This document shows, in pieces, positions 1 to 7,942 of a stretch of 64,000 nt of DNA (positions within the stretch are counted from its first letter, which is position 1; each line of letters starts with the position of its first letter). The stretch lies in assembly GCA_910589135.1 (NCBI GenBank), contig CAJUSL010000001.1, positions 61,620 through 125,619 on the forward strand, given 5' to 3'. The translations under genes were made by a program, and so were the position numbers. The notes beneath the pieces were generated by a model. That model was not told the origin of the DNA, ran no database searches, and saw only the letters and a program-made list of their open reading frames with translations. Source of the DNA: an uncultured Eggerthellaceae bacterium (GTDB lineage Bacteria; Actinomycetota; Coriobacteriia; Coriobacteriales; Eggerthellaceae).

Positions 1-966
1 CAGCAGGAGCCGGCCGCGCCCGAAGAAGCCGGATCCGAGGCAGCCGGTTCTGCAGCAACCGATTCCGAGGGCACAGGCTCTGCGGCAACCGAGCCATTGC
101 CTGCGACCACGCCGGCCGACGACTGCATGGTTACCATCAAGTACCTGGAATACGCCCCCTACGACGACCCCGACGCCGTCATCGACGAAGGCGGCAGGCG
201 CGTTTTGGGAACGCGCGTCCTCAAGGGGCTTCACGAGGGCGACGTGCTCAACGCCTGGGACTACGTCCTGAACCTTCCCGGCCACTTCTTCTTCGACGGC
301 TGGCCGCTGAACATGACCGTGACCACCGACCCGTCCAAGAACGTGTTCGACCTCATCTACGTGAAGCTGTGGAACAGCGAATACACCGTCAATTACTATC
401 TCATGACGGGCGCCGACCTCGCCTCCGACACCTGGGAAGGTGCCCTTGCGCCGGATGACGTCCACTTCATCAAGATGGGCTCCGAGACGTTCAAGGACCA
501 GCGCTTCGACGAGCTGGTTGACGGCACGGCCTACGAATATCCCCTCGACGGCCTGTACGCGGTCGATGCCTACCCGCATGAAATCAGGCTGGGAACCGAC
601 GCGGCGGATAACGTGATCAACGTGTTGTACACGCCTGAGCCGTCCGCCATTCCCGACGATGCGCCCGTGCCTCCCGACGCGCCGCTTCCCGGGAACAATG
701 GCGGCAACAACGACACGGCCGAACCCGAAGAGATCGTCGTGACCGACGAGATGCTTGCCAACCCCGTCGACCAGCAGGAGGCGCAGCGGACGCTCGACGC
801 GTACAAGACGGGACTGAACCAAGGCACGTTGTCCCAGACGGGCGACGGCATGCTGACGTTTGCGTGGGTGCTTGGAGGCATAGCGATCGTCGCGGCGCTG
901 GCGGGCATTGTCGCCATCGTGGTCTGGCGCCGTCGGAAGACGGACGAAACGAAGCACGCCGCATAG
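1..966 (+). CDS. Sortase-anchored surface protein, 5' end cut off by window edge
   Basis: The reading frame is open from the first base, so the gene starts before the window; the TTG at 97 is only an internal codon. The visible 321 residues begin with a Pro/Ala/Glu-rich linker, followed by about 180 residues of unrecognised extracellular sequence. A Pro/Asn/Gly-rich spacer leads to a C-terminal sorting signal: LSQTG, a hydrophobic segment of about 22 residues, and WRRRK. This layout means cleavage by a sortase and covalent attachment to the wall or a pilus. LSQTG departs from LPxTG but resembles the LLQTG of the protein at 3803. The neighbouring pilins and class C sortase suggest it is a fibre or adhesin component. 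Its ligand is unknown. Confidence 0.75.
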   Translation, partial: QQEPAAPEEAGSEAAGSAATDSEGTGSAATEPLPATTPADDCMVTIKYLEYAPYDDPDAVIDEGGRRVLGTRVLKGLHEGDVLNAWDYVLNLPGHFFFDGWPLNMTVTTDPSKNVFDLIYVKLWNSEYTVNYYLMTGADLASDTWEGALAPDDVHFIKMGSETFKDQRFDELVDGTAYEYPLDGLYAVDAYPHEIRLGTDAADNVINVLYTPEPSAIPDDAPVPPDAPLPGNNGGNNDTAEPEEIVVTDEMLANPVDQQEAQRTLDAYKTGLNQGTLSQTGDGMLTFAWVLGGIAIVAALAGIVAIVVWRRRKTDETKHAA

Positions 967-1061
967 CCGAGCCGCCTGTTTCTATTATTTTTGTGGAAAA
1001 TGGTTTCTGGCCTGCCCATCAGAGATGTCTTTGCTGTAGCGAAGTGGTCTAATTAGCGTAA

Positions 1062-1090
1062 TTGACATACAAATGTAGGCAAAATGTAAT
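1062..1090 (+). promoter_or_regulatory. Sigma-70-type promoter of the pilus operon
   Basis: TTGACA (1062-1067) is followed by a 17-base spacer and TGTAAT (1085-1090). It lies in the AT-rich gap after the first surface gene. Transcription would start near 1097, giving a leader of about 113 bases before the TTG start at 1210. Confidence 0.7.
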
Positions 1091-1112
1091 AGGAACCAAG
1101 ATGTTAAGCGTA

Positions 1113-1191
1113 AAGCCGCCACGGCGGCTTGCGCTTTCGTGTGCTTGTAGTCAATACAGGGGGAAAGTCCTGCGCGGTGCAAAAGCGCAGG
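1113..1191 (+). promoter_or_regulatory. Structured 5' leader with two hairpins
   Basis: Two stems lie between the promoter and the pilin start. AAGCCGCC (1113-1120) pairs with GGCGGCTT (1123-1130), probably closing a slightly larger loop than the two bases shown. CCTGCGC (1169-1175) pairs with GCGCAGG (1185-1191) around a 9-base loop. No T-run follows, so neither is an intrinsic terminator. The arrangement does not match a riboswitch class I recognise. It could regulate translation or stabilise the long operon mRNA. Confidence 0.4.
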
Positions 1192-1209
1192 CATCTGAAA
1201 GGGGGCGCT

Positions 1210-2445
1210 TTGGAAAAGCGTAGCTTATGCTGCAAGTATGCACGCAAGAGTATTGCTGCATTCGTCGGCGTGGTTCTAAGCCTCTGCCTTGTCAGCGCGC
1301 TGGCGTTCCAAGGTGTTCAAAAAGCGCAGGCGGCACCTCTCGACCTCAGCAAGTCGTGCACGGTGCAAATCGCCTTGTCCGGCACTGACGAGCAGCCTGC
1401 CGATCTGGGTCTGCATTACAAGCTATATAAGGTTGCGGCGGTCGAGCAGCAGCCTGGCTACGACGCCTACACCTATGCGGCAACCAACGCGTTCGCCGCA
1501 CTCGGTCCCGAGGTCGATCAGCTGGCATCTGCCGCCACCGCGTCCGGATACAAGGCCCTCGCTCAAAGCGCCGCCGCCCTCATCGTGGACGCTGCCGAGT
1601 CTGGCGCCCCTGTCGCGGCCGACTACGACTACGATGCCGCAGCCGCTGCCGCAGCGCAGGCCGTCGCCCCCGGCCTGTACCTGCTGGTCGCCTACGGCGC
1701 CGACACGCTTTCCGAGAACCTGGCCACCACCAACGTCCTCGTGCCGAACCAGAACGCCGCCGAGGAAGGTGCCTCCAAGTACGTGTCCACCGCATTTTCG
1801 AACTCCAAGCGCTACGACTTCGCACCCGAGGTCGTAGCGCTTCCCACGAAGGCCCAAAATGGTCATGGGGGGGGGTCTTCTAATTCAGCCGATCTGACGG
1901 AGTGGGTCTATGACCCAACCTTCACGCTGAAGCCTGCGGTCACCGATCGCGTCGGCTCGCTTGAAATAAACAAGCGCCTGCTCGAGTTCGAGCAGACCGA
2001 GGGCGTGGCCGGCAACGAGGCCACGTTCGTCTTCGAAATCAAGGGCTACGCCACCCGCGACGACGCCATCGCGGCGCAGGCCAACCCCGACATCAAGCCC
2101 GTCTATTCCAACGCCGCCTCCATCACCTTCAATGCCGCCGGCAGCAACAAGGCCGTCGTCCAGAACATTCCCGCCGGCCTCTACGTGGTGGTGACCGAGG
2201 TCTATTCCGGCACGTCTTACCAGCCGGTCTCGTCGCAGCAGCCCCAAGAAGGCTACATCGTTGCAACCGACAATGCCGCCATCGAGGTTCTGCCCACCGC
2301 GCTCAACTTCGAGAACACCTACAACGGCAACGCCAACAAGGGCGGATCGGTCACCAATTCCTTCCAGTTCGGCGAGAACGGGGAATGGGTGTGGAGCAAG
2401 AACGGCGAGGCGCAGACCGGCGGCGCTGCGCAGGGTGGTGAGTGA
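1210..2445 (+). CDS. FctA/SpaA-like pilin subunit with G9 tract
   Basis: This is a secreted pilin-type protein of 411 residues. The TTG at 1210 is chosen because AGGGGG sits seven bases upstream and the frame then opens with a signal peptide (KSIAAFVGVVLSLCLV, cleaved near AQA at about residue 40). Residues 40-215 resemble the pilin N-terminal domain (YKLYKVA, APGLYLLVAYG). A low-complexity linker at about 215-230 contains three Gly codons made entirely of G (1867-1875). Residues 245-400 resemble an FctA-type isopeptide domain. There is no LPxTG signal or membrane anchor, so it may be a SipW-associated or tip subunit, or be held by partners. The next genes follow with almost no gaps, implying one operon. 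Confidence 0.75.
   Translation: MEKRSLCCKYARKSIAAFVGVVLSLCLVSALAFQGVQKAQAAPLDLSKSCTVQIALSGTDEQPADLGLHYKLYKVAAVEQQPGYDAYTYAATNAFAALGPEVDQLASAATASGYKALAQSAAALIVDAAESGAPVAADYDYDAAAAAAAQAVAPGLYLLVAYGADTLSENLATTNVLVPNQNAAEEGASKYVSTAFSNSKRYDFAPEVVALPTKAQNGHGGGSSNSADLTEWVYDPTFTLKPAVTDRVGSLEINKRLLEFEQTEGVAGNEATFVFEIKGYATRDDAIAAQANPDIKPVYSNAASITFNAAGSNKAVVQNIPAGLYVVVTEVYSGTSYQPVSSQQPQEGYIVATDNAAIEVLPTALNFENTYNGNANKGGSVTNSFQFGENGEWVWSKNGEAQTGGAAQGGE
1867..1875 (+). repeat. Nine-G homopolymer inside the pilin gene
   Basis: Positions 1867-1875 are uninterrupted G and encode Gly-Gly-Gly in frame. Adding one G brings a TAA into frame at 1881; losing one brings a TGA into frame at 1895. Both slips would truncate the protein at about 225 of 411 residues. 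Runs of this kind in surface genes are classic slipped-strand phase-variation sites. Confidence 0.8.
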
Positions 2446-2447
2446 TC

Positions 2448-2984
2448 ATGAGGAAGCTTACGAAGCGCACCGCCATCGCTGCGGCTGCTTTGGCGGCGGT
2501 CGTCGCGCTGACCGCGACGGTCGGCGTCACGGGCGCCTACTTCACGACGTATGCGGCTGCGAAGGGCTCGGTGGAAATCTCGCTGAACGAGAAGACCACC
2601 ATCGACGAGAGCTTCGGCTCGTGGACCAAGCACGTCACCGTCTCCAACGAAGCGGGCGCCGACGGGTCGTCGCGCGCCGTGTTCGTGCGCGCCAAGGCCT
2701 TCAGCGGGGCCACCTACCCTCTGACGTACTCGGGCGACGCGAACTGGGCCCCCGGCGAGGACGGCTACTACTATTACCATGAGCCACTGAACCCGGGCGA
2801 GAAGACCACCGTGCTGGACGTGAAGATCTCGGGCGTGCCCGAGTCCGAAAAGGCGAACATCGGCGACAACTTCAACGTGGTCGTCGTCTACGAAACCACG
2901 CCGGTCCTTTACGACGAAAGCGGCACGCCCTACGCCGACTGGTCCGTCATTTTGGACAATGGCGACCTGAAAGGCGGTGAGTAG
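2448..2984 (+). CDS. TasA/CalY-like protein with SipW-type signal peptide
   Basis: A secreted protein of 178 residues. ATG 2448 is preferred over GTG 2442, which overlaps the previous stop; GGTGAG precedes it. The N-terminus is positively charged, then hydrophobic (AAAALAAVVALTATVGVTGAYFT), the G-x-x-AYFT pattern of SipW-dependent exported proteins such as TasA and camelysin. The mature part is a compact beta-rich domain of about 145 residues (ITLN-like start, FVRAKAFSG, VVVYETTPVL). No sortase signal or transmembrane anchor is visible, so it probably polymerises or binds other surface proteins. The SipW-type peptidase at 5834 is the obvious processing enzyme. The next gene starts two bases after its stop. 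Confidence 0.72.
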   Translation: MRKLTKRTAIAAAALAAVVALTATVGVTGAYFTTYAAAKGSVEISLNEKTTIDESFGSWTKHVTVSNEAGADGSSRAVFVRAKAFSGATYPLTYSGDANWAPGEDGYYYYHEPLNPGEKTTVLDVKISGVPESEKANIGDNFNVVVVYETTPVLYDESGTPYADWSVILDNGDLKGGE

Positions 2985-2986
2985 CC

Positions 2987-3790
2987 ATGAGCCGCTTTGG
3001 CAAGGTCATATCGTCGCCGCGCTTCAACATCGCGCTGTTCGTCGTGGCAGCCCTGCTGCTGCTCGCGTCCGTCGTCGGGGGAACCCAGGCGGCGCTGTCC
3101 TACTATTCCGACACCTACCTTGCGCGCTTGGCCGCGTCCGACATCGGCGTCACGCTGGTCGAAAACGACCAGAAGGTGGCCTGGCGCGACTACGAGGGCG
3201 GCAACAGCTGGAACGAGCGCACCTGGACCCGCGACGGCCAGGAAAACAGCGCAGAGCTGCTTTCCAACCTGCTGCCCCAGGGCGAAACGTTCCAGGTGGG
3301 CAGGGAGTATGCCGAGAACCTGGCGGTGCAGAACACGGGCACCATCACGCAGTACGTGCGCGTGTCGCTTCTCAAGTATTGGGAAGACGCCGACGGCAAC
3401 AAGGTGAACACCGTGTCGCCCGACCTCATCAGGCTGGGCCTCAACACCGAGCGCATGGCCGACGGCAGCGCGTGGCTTCTCGACGAGGACAGCTCGACCA
3501 AGGAGCGCACGGTGCTCTACTACAACCGTCCGCTCGCATCCGGCGAAACCACGCACGACTTCTGCAAGACTGTGTCGGTGGACGGCTCCATCGCCAGCAA
3601 GGTCACGCAGACCGAGCAGAAGAACGCCGACGGCACCACCACCATCACGACCACCTACGACTACAACGGCCTGCGCTTCTGCCTCGAGGCGAACGTGTAC
3701 GCCGTGCAGGAGCACAACGTGGTCGACGCCATCCACAGCGCATGGGGGAGAAACATGACCATTTCCGACGGCACGCTGAGCTTGGGTTAG
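2987..3790 (+). CDS. Second TasA/CalY-like protein with SipW-type signal peptide
   Basis: A protein of 267 residues. ATG 2987 follows GGCGGTGAG and lies two bases past the preceding stop. The signal segment (FNIALFVVAALLLLASVVGGTQAALSYYSDTY) has the GGTQAAL-S-YYSD junction typical of SipW substrates. The mature domain contains VQNTGTITQYVRVSLLKYWED, a stretch seen in TasA-family proteins, and a Thr-rich insertion. No wall anchor is present. It probably forms a fibre or cap with the shorter protein at 2448, since paired SipW substrates beside a SipW peptidase are usual in biofilm-fibre operons. Confidence 0.72.
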   Translation: MSRFGKVISSPRFNIALFVVAALLLLASVVGGTQAALSYYSDTYLARLAASDIGVTLVENDQKVAWRDYEGGNSWNERTWTRDGQENSAELLSNLLPQGETFQVGREYAENLAVQNTGTITQYVRVSLLKYWEDADGNKVNTVSPDLIRLGLNTERMADGSAWLLDEDSSTKERTVLYYNRPLASGETTHDFCKTVSVDGSIASKVTQTEQKNADGTTTITTTYDYNGLRFCLEANVYAVQEHNVVDAIHSAWGRNMTISDGTLSLG

Positions 3791-3802
3791 GGGGCGGCAA
3801 GC

Positions 3803-4561
3803 ATGAAGAAGCTACTGAAGACCCTGTTCGCCACGGCCACCGTCGCCCTTGTCATGGCAGCGGGCAGCGTTCCTGCGTTCGCCGAGAACCTGACCAGCTC
3901 CACCCCGTGGAACGTCACCTTCACCAGCGACGCCAAGATGGAAACCGATTTCGAGGCCAACGACATCAGCCACCTGGTCAGCGACATCCAGCCCGGCGAC
4001 ACGGCCGAGATCGTCATCAACCTGAAGAACGACCACAAGGACGCCACCAACTGGTACATGACCAACCGCATCCTCAACTCGCTCGAGGACACGGTTGCAG
4101 CCGCCAAGGGCGGTGCCTACACCTACGACCTCACCTACGTCGCGCCTTCGGGCGAAGAGACCACGCTGTTCTCCAGCGACACCGTCGGCGGCGATGCGAC
4201 GGCTGGCGGCAAGCAGGGCCTCAACGAGGTCAGCGGCGCCATGGACGACTACTTCCTGCTGGGCGCTCTCAACAAGGGGCAAACCGGGCAGGTGCAGCTG
4301 GCCGTCTCGCTCGAAGGCGAGACCCAGGGCAACGCCTACCAGCAGTCGCTTGCCGACTTGTCCATGGACTTCGCAGTCGAGCTCGGCACCACCGGCGCCG
4401 AACGCAACATCACCCATACCGCCAGCCTGCTGCAGACAGGCGACCACTTCCTGAACAACCTGCCCCTGTACCTGGGGCTCGCAGGTCTGGGCCTCGTCGT
4501 CCTGATCGTCGCCATCATCGGCAGAAGGAAAAGCAAGAAGAACGAAGAGGGGGTGCAGTAG
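3803..4561 (+). CDS. LLQTG-anchored surface protein
   Basis: A protein of 252 residues starting at ATG 3803 behind GGGGGCGGCAAGC. It has a normal Sec signal peptide (KTLFATATVALVMAAGSVPAFA, cleavage near residue 28). The ectodomain is about 180 residues and resembles TasA-like immunoglobulin-type folds (IQPGDTAEIVINLKNDHKDA, a pattern shared with camelysin-like proteins). LLQTG, a 20-residue hydrophobic stretch and RRKSKK follow at the C-terminus, so a sortase should process it. It may anchor the unanchored TasA-like proteins encoded just upstream; that role is inference. Confidence 0.7.
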   Translation: MKKLLKTLFATATVALVMAAGSVPAFAENLTSSTPWNVTFTSDAKMETDFEANDISHLVSDIQPGDTAEIVINLKNDHKDATNWYMTNRILNSLEDTVAAAKGGAYTYDLTYVAPSGEETTLFSSDTVGGDATAGGKQGLNEVSGAMDDYFLLGALNKGQTGQVQLAVSLEGETQGNAYQQSLADLSMDFAVELGTTGAERNITHTASLLQTGDHFLNNLPLYLGLAGLGLVVLIVAIIGRRKSKKNEEGVQ

Positions 4562-4562
4562 C

Positions 4563-5834
4563 GTGAGAAGCATCGCAGCCAACGCAGCCACCGCCCTTCG
4601 CGGAGCATCCGCCAAGGCCATGCGCGCCCTCGTTGCCGCCGTCTTCGCCGCAGGCATGTGCCTCGGCGTGGGGGAGATGGCCGCAACTCCTGCGACGGCG
4701 CACGCCGTCGACGACCCTTATGCGTACACGGTGCGCGTCTATGCGGGCGCGCAGGGCACGTTCGCGGGCGGGTCGGACTGCTACACGTTCCCGCCGCTTG
4801 CCGCCGGCACCCAGGTCGAGTTCCACCAGGGCGACGTCAAGCTGAAGGACGATTCCAAGTATTATGTGCGCGGCTGGAAGCTTGCCGGCCACGACAACGA
4901 CAACGCAACGCTGTTCGCATCGCTGCCGGTCGATTCCGACATGGACCTGGTGGTGTGCTACGGCGTCCTTGGCGACAACGTGGGCTACACGGTGCGCTAT
5001 GTGGATGCCGCGGAAAACGAGCTGCTGCCCACCGAGAACTTCTACGGCAACGTGGGCGACAGGCCCGTGCTTGCCTACCGCTACGTCGAGGGATACCTGC
5101 CGCAGGCGTACAACCTCACCGGCGAGCTGTACGCCGACGCCTCGCAGAACGTCTACACCTTCACGTACAGCCCGATTCCCGCAGCCGAGAACATCACCGT
5201 GATCACCCCCACGCCCATTCCGCAGGGCGAGGGCGGCGCGCAGGCGGTCACGCCTGGCGCGGGTGACGCTGCGGCCACGCCCGAAGGCGTTCCCGCAGCG
5301 GCTGTGGAAGGCGTGCAGAACGAGGAGGTCATCGCCGAGGACGGCACGCCGTTGGCCCAGCCCGTCGAAATCGAGGACATCCGCGACGAGGAAACCCCGC
5401 TGGCTTCCGCGAACGCGCTGGCCCGCCCTGACGTGTTCAACGAGGGGGCCGTTCTGTTCTCGCCCACCAGCCTGGCAACCATCCTCGGATGTGCCGCGGT
5501 GGCCATGGTCGCCATTGCCGTGGCGCTCGTCCTCGTGTACCGCAAGAGGCAACACAAGGCGGTGGCGGAAGCGGCGCGCGCATCCATTTCCTCGCGTTAC
5601 GCTGCAGCGCCGGGCGCCGGCGTTGGCGTTGCGCCTGCAGCGCAAGCCCCGGCGGCCCATCCGCAGGCCCAGCCGTACGTGCCTGCTGTTGGTCCCCAGC
5701 AATACGCCGGCCAGCCTGGCGGTGCCGTGCAGTACCCGGCGTCAAACGACCCTTTGCAGTACGCAGGCGGAAACGGCCAGCCGGGCATGCAGCCCGGCGT
5801 GTGGAATGGGCCGCAAGGAGGCGGCCGCGGCTGA
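4563..5834 (+). CDS. Membrane-anchored MucBP-like surface protein with long cytosolic tail
   Basis: A protein of 423 residues from GTG 4563, one base after the preceding stop and behind AGAGGGGG. The signal peptide ends near residue 48 (ATAHA). Two beta-grasp-like modules follow; the second (VRYVDAAENELLPTEN to YTFTYSPI, about residues 142-208) fits the MucBP pattern. An Ala/Glu-rich stalk leads to a transmembrane helix (about 302-326). After YRKRQHK there is a tail of about 90 residues rich in Pro, Gln, Ala and Tyr. No LPxTG motif is seen, so it should remain membrane-embedded. The tail could contact the Tyr-rich cytosolic protein encoded at 6384. Confidence 0.65.
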   Translation: MRSIAANAATALRGASAKAMRALVAAVFAAGMCLGVGEMAATPATAHAVDDPYAYTVRVYAGAQGTFAGGSDCYTFPPLAAGTQVEFHQGDVKLKDDSKYYVRGWKLAGHDNDNATLFASLPVDSDMDLVVCYGVLGDNVGYTVRYVDAAENELLPTENFYGNVGDRPVLAYRYVEGYLPQAYNLTGELYADASQNVYTFTYSPIPAAENITVITPTPIPQGEGGAQAVTPGAGDAAATPEGVPAAAVEGVQNEEVIAEDGTPLAQPVEIEDIRDEETPLASANALARPDVFNEGAVLFSPTSLATILGCAAVAMVAIAVALVLVYRKRQHKAVAEAARASISSRYAAAPGAGVGVAPAAQAPAAHPQAQPYVPAVGPQQYAGQPGGAVQYPASNDPLQYAGGNGQPGMQPGVWNGPQGGGRG

Positions 5835-6343
5835 TGGCGCGACAGGGCAACACCTCCAGGTCTCCGCTCGGCTGGGTGCTCACCGGCGTCGGGATGGTCG
5901 TCATCGCGGCCACTTTGGTAGTGGCGCTGCTGCTGGCAGTCCCGGGCTTGCTCGGATGGCAGCAGCTGACGGTGCTCACGGGCTCCATGGAACCAGCCAT
6001 TCCGGTGGGGTCGATGGTGTACGTGCAGCCGGTCGAGCCCGAGACCTTGGCCGAAGGAGACGTGGTCACGTTCACGCAGGCCGACGGCGACACCGTGACT
6101 CATCGCGTGGTCCGCAACCGCACCGTCGAAGGCACGCTGGTCACGAAGGGCGACGCGAACGCCGAGGACGACGTCGACCCGGTGCCGTACGAACGGGTCG
6201 TCGGCAAGGTGGGGCTCACCCTGCCGGGAGCCGGGGACGTGTTCGGATACGTGTCCTCGGACGTGGGGAAGATGTACATGCTCGCGTTTGGAGCATGCGG
6301 AGTAATGCTCGTGATTTTGGGCGGGCGCATGCGCAAGGCTTAG
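5834..6343 (+). CDS. sipW: SipW-type signal peptidase I
   Basis: A membrane protease of 169 residues that removes signal peptides of TasA-like proteins. It shows the archaeal/ER-type catalytic layout: Ser51 in GSMEP, His90 in THRVV in place of the bacterial Lys, and Asp107 in TKGDAN. One transmembrane helix precedes the catalytic domain (residues 18-40) and another follows it (about 140-165). The start codon shares its A with the previous stop (TGATG), showing translational coupling. The two SipW-type substrates at 2448 and 2987 are in the same operon. Length and motifs are normal for the family, so the gene appears functional. Confidence 0.88.
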   Translation: MARQGNTSRSPLGWVLTGVGMVVIAATLVVALLLAVPGLLGWQQLTVLTGSMEPAIPVGSMVYVQPVEPETLAEGDVVTFTQADGDTVTHRVVRNRTVEGTLVTKGDANAEDDVDPVPYERVVGKVGLTLPGAGDVFGYVSSDVGKMYMLAFGACGVMLVILGGRMRKA

Positions 6344-6383
6344 CCAGCTTGGCGCAAGAAGACGTGGAATAGGGGAACACGAC

Positions 6384-7325
6384 TTGAAATCGATTGACGG
6401 CAGCCAACTGAAGAAGCTCAACAGGATCGAGCTGTTGGAGCTTCTGGTTGAGCAGGGGGAGCAGCTGGAGAGCGCCCAGGAGGCGCTTGCCGCTGTGGAG
6501 GCCCGTGCTGCCCACCAGGAGCGCATCGCTCGCCTGGCTGAGGACGCTGCCGCACGCCTGTCGGGAATTCTGGAAGCGGCACAGCTCGCCCAGGCGCAAT
6601 ACATGCAGAACCTGCGCGAGCTGAAGGCGCAGATGGGCATCGCCACCGAGACGGTCTCTGCCGAGGACGCGATCGCCTTCGACGGCGGCCAGGCTCAACC
6701 GGACGCAGGCATCGCTGCCGTCGACCTGGCCACATCGGTCGGGACCTCCGAGGCCGCTGAGGTTGTCGAGGCTGGCGAAGCCACCGAGACAGCCCCGCTT
6801 TCCGATGCTGCGACAGATGCCGCCCCGCTGGCGCCTGCGGGCAATGCGGAAGCGGCTCCTTCCGTTCCGCTGGCGGGGTACGCGGCGGTTGCTGCGGACG
6901 GCGTCGGGTATGCCACAGCCGCAACCGGCGGCTACGCCAAGGCCAACGCGACGGCTGCCAACACCGGCTACTATGCGGGCGCATCGGGCGCGTCGGGCTA
7001 CGGCGCGACCGCCGACGGCTCGTACGCGCAGTCGGCCGATGCCCCCTATGTGCAATCAACCGACGGCTCGTACGTATCCGCCGCCGGCTCGTCCTATCCG
7101 TCGGCGCCGGCCAGCAGCTACGCGGGCGACGCGATGGCATATCCTTCCGGCTATTCGACTGCGTCTGGCTACGGGTACGCGAACTCGTATGCATATCCCG
7201 CCCCGACTTCCGGCGACGCTGCCGGGGCCGGTTCGTTCGGCGACGGATATCCATACCAGTCCGACGGTTCCCTGAACGCCAAGTACGCTGCCGCCTACTA
7301 CGATGTAGGAGGCGAGCCCGAATGA
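6384..7325 (+). CDS. Cytosolic coiled-coil protein with Tyr/Gly/Ser/Ala-rich tail
   Basis: A protein of 313 residues from TTG 6384, preceded by AGGGGAA at nine bases. No signal peptide or membrane helix is visible. Residues 1-85 form heptad-rich helices (KKLNRIELLELLVEQGEQLE and onward). Residues 90-160 are acidic and Ala-rich. The last 150 residues are low-complexity G/A/S/Y sequence with 22 tyrosines in repeated GY, SY and YGY contexts. It overlaps lepB by four bases (ATGA), tying it to the secretion machinery. I do not recognise an enzymatic domain. A scaffold or assembly factor that acts through self-association is plausible, not shown. Confidence 0.6.
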   Translation: MKSIDGSQLKKLNRIELLELLVEQGEQLESAQEALAAVEARAAHQERIARLAEDAAARLSGILEAAQLAQAQYMQNLRELKAQMGIATETVSAEDAIAFDGGQAQPDAGIAAVDLATSVGTSEAAEVVEAGEATETAPLSDAATDAAPLAPAGNAEAAPSVPLAGYAAVAADGVGYATAATGGYAKANATAANTGYYAGASGASGYGATADGSYAQSADAPYVQSTDGSYVSAAGSSYPSAPASSYAGDAMAYPSGYSTASGYGYANSYAYPAPTSGDAAGAGSFGDGYPYQSDGSLNAKYAAAYYDVGGEPE

Positions 7326-7927
7326 CGAACGAGCCTCAAAGCGTGCAGGAGGCCCCGCGCGTGAGCATTCCCAGTACCAGCGCGCTGCGCGAGGAACTGA
7401 AGCGCTCCTCGCAAAGGTCGCGCTTCCGCAACGCCCTGCGCAACGCCTTCTTCGCTATTCTGGCCGTGGCCGCCATCGCGGTGCTGGTGTCCATGCTGTT
7501 CATGCCGGTGTTGCGCATCTTCGGCAACTCCATGACGCCCACCCTCAAGGAGGGCAGCATCGTCGTCTCGGTGAAGAACGCCTCCCTCGAGCAGGGCGAC
7601 ATCGCAGCGTTCTACTACAACAACAAGGTCCTGGTGAAACGCGTCATCGCGGGGCCCGGGTCGTGGGTGGACATCTCGGACGACGGCGTCGTGACCGTCG
7701 ACGGCAAGAAGCTGGACGAGCCCTACGTCAACGAGCTTGCGCTGGGCGAGTGCGACATCGAGCTTCCTTACCAGGTTCCCGACAACCGGTACTTCGTGAT
7801 GGGCGACCATCGCTCCACGTCGGTGGATTCCCGAAGCTCCACGGTGGGATGCATTTCCAACGATCAATTGGTGGGCAAGGTTCTGGCGAACATTTGGCCA
7901 TTGAGCAACTTTGGATTCGTAAGCTAG
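7322..7927 (+). CDS. lepB: Signal peptidase I (Ser-Lys type)
   Basis: A type I signal peptidase of 201 residues. It has a cytosolic N-terminus of 40 residues, one transmembrane helix (43-63), Ser70 in GNSMTPTL, Lys106 in LVKRVIAGPG, and the box MGDHRSTSVDSRS near the end. These match the bacterial Ser-Lys peptidase family. ATG 7322 overlaps the preceding stop (ATGA). Placement between the SipW substrates and the large sortase substrates suggests it is a dedicated processor for the Sec-type signal peptides of this pilus locus, not the housekeeping enzyme. Confidence 0.88.
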   Translation: MTNEPQSVQEAPRVSIPSTSALREELKRSSQRSRFRNALRNAFFAILAVAAIAVLVSMLFMPVLRIFGNSMTPTLKEGSIVVSVKNASLEQGDIAAFYYNNKVLVKRVIAGPGSWVDISDDGVVTVDGKKLDEPYVNELALGECDIELPYQVPDNRYFVMGDHRSTSVDSRSSTVGCISNDQLVGKVLANIWPLSNFGFVS

Positions 7928-7942
7928 GTTTTGGAGAAGATC

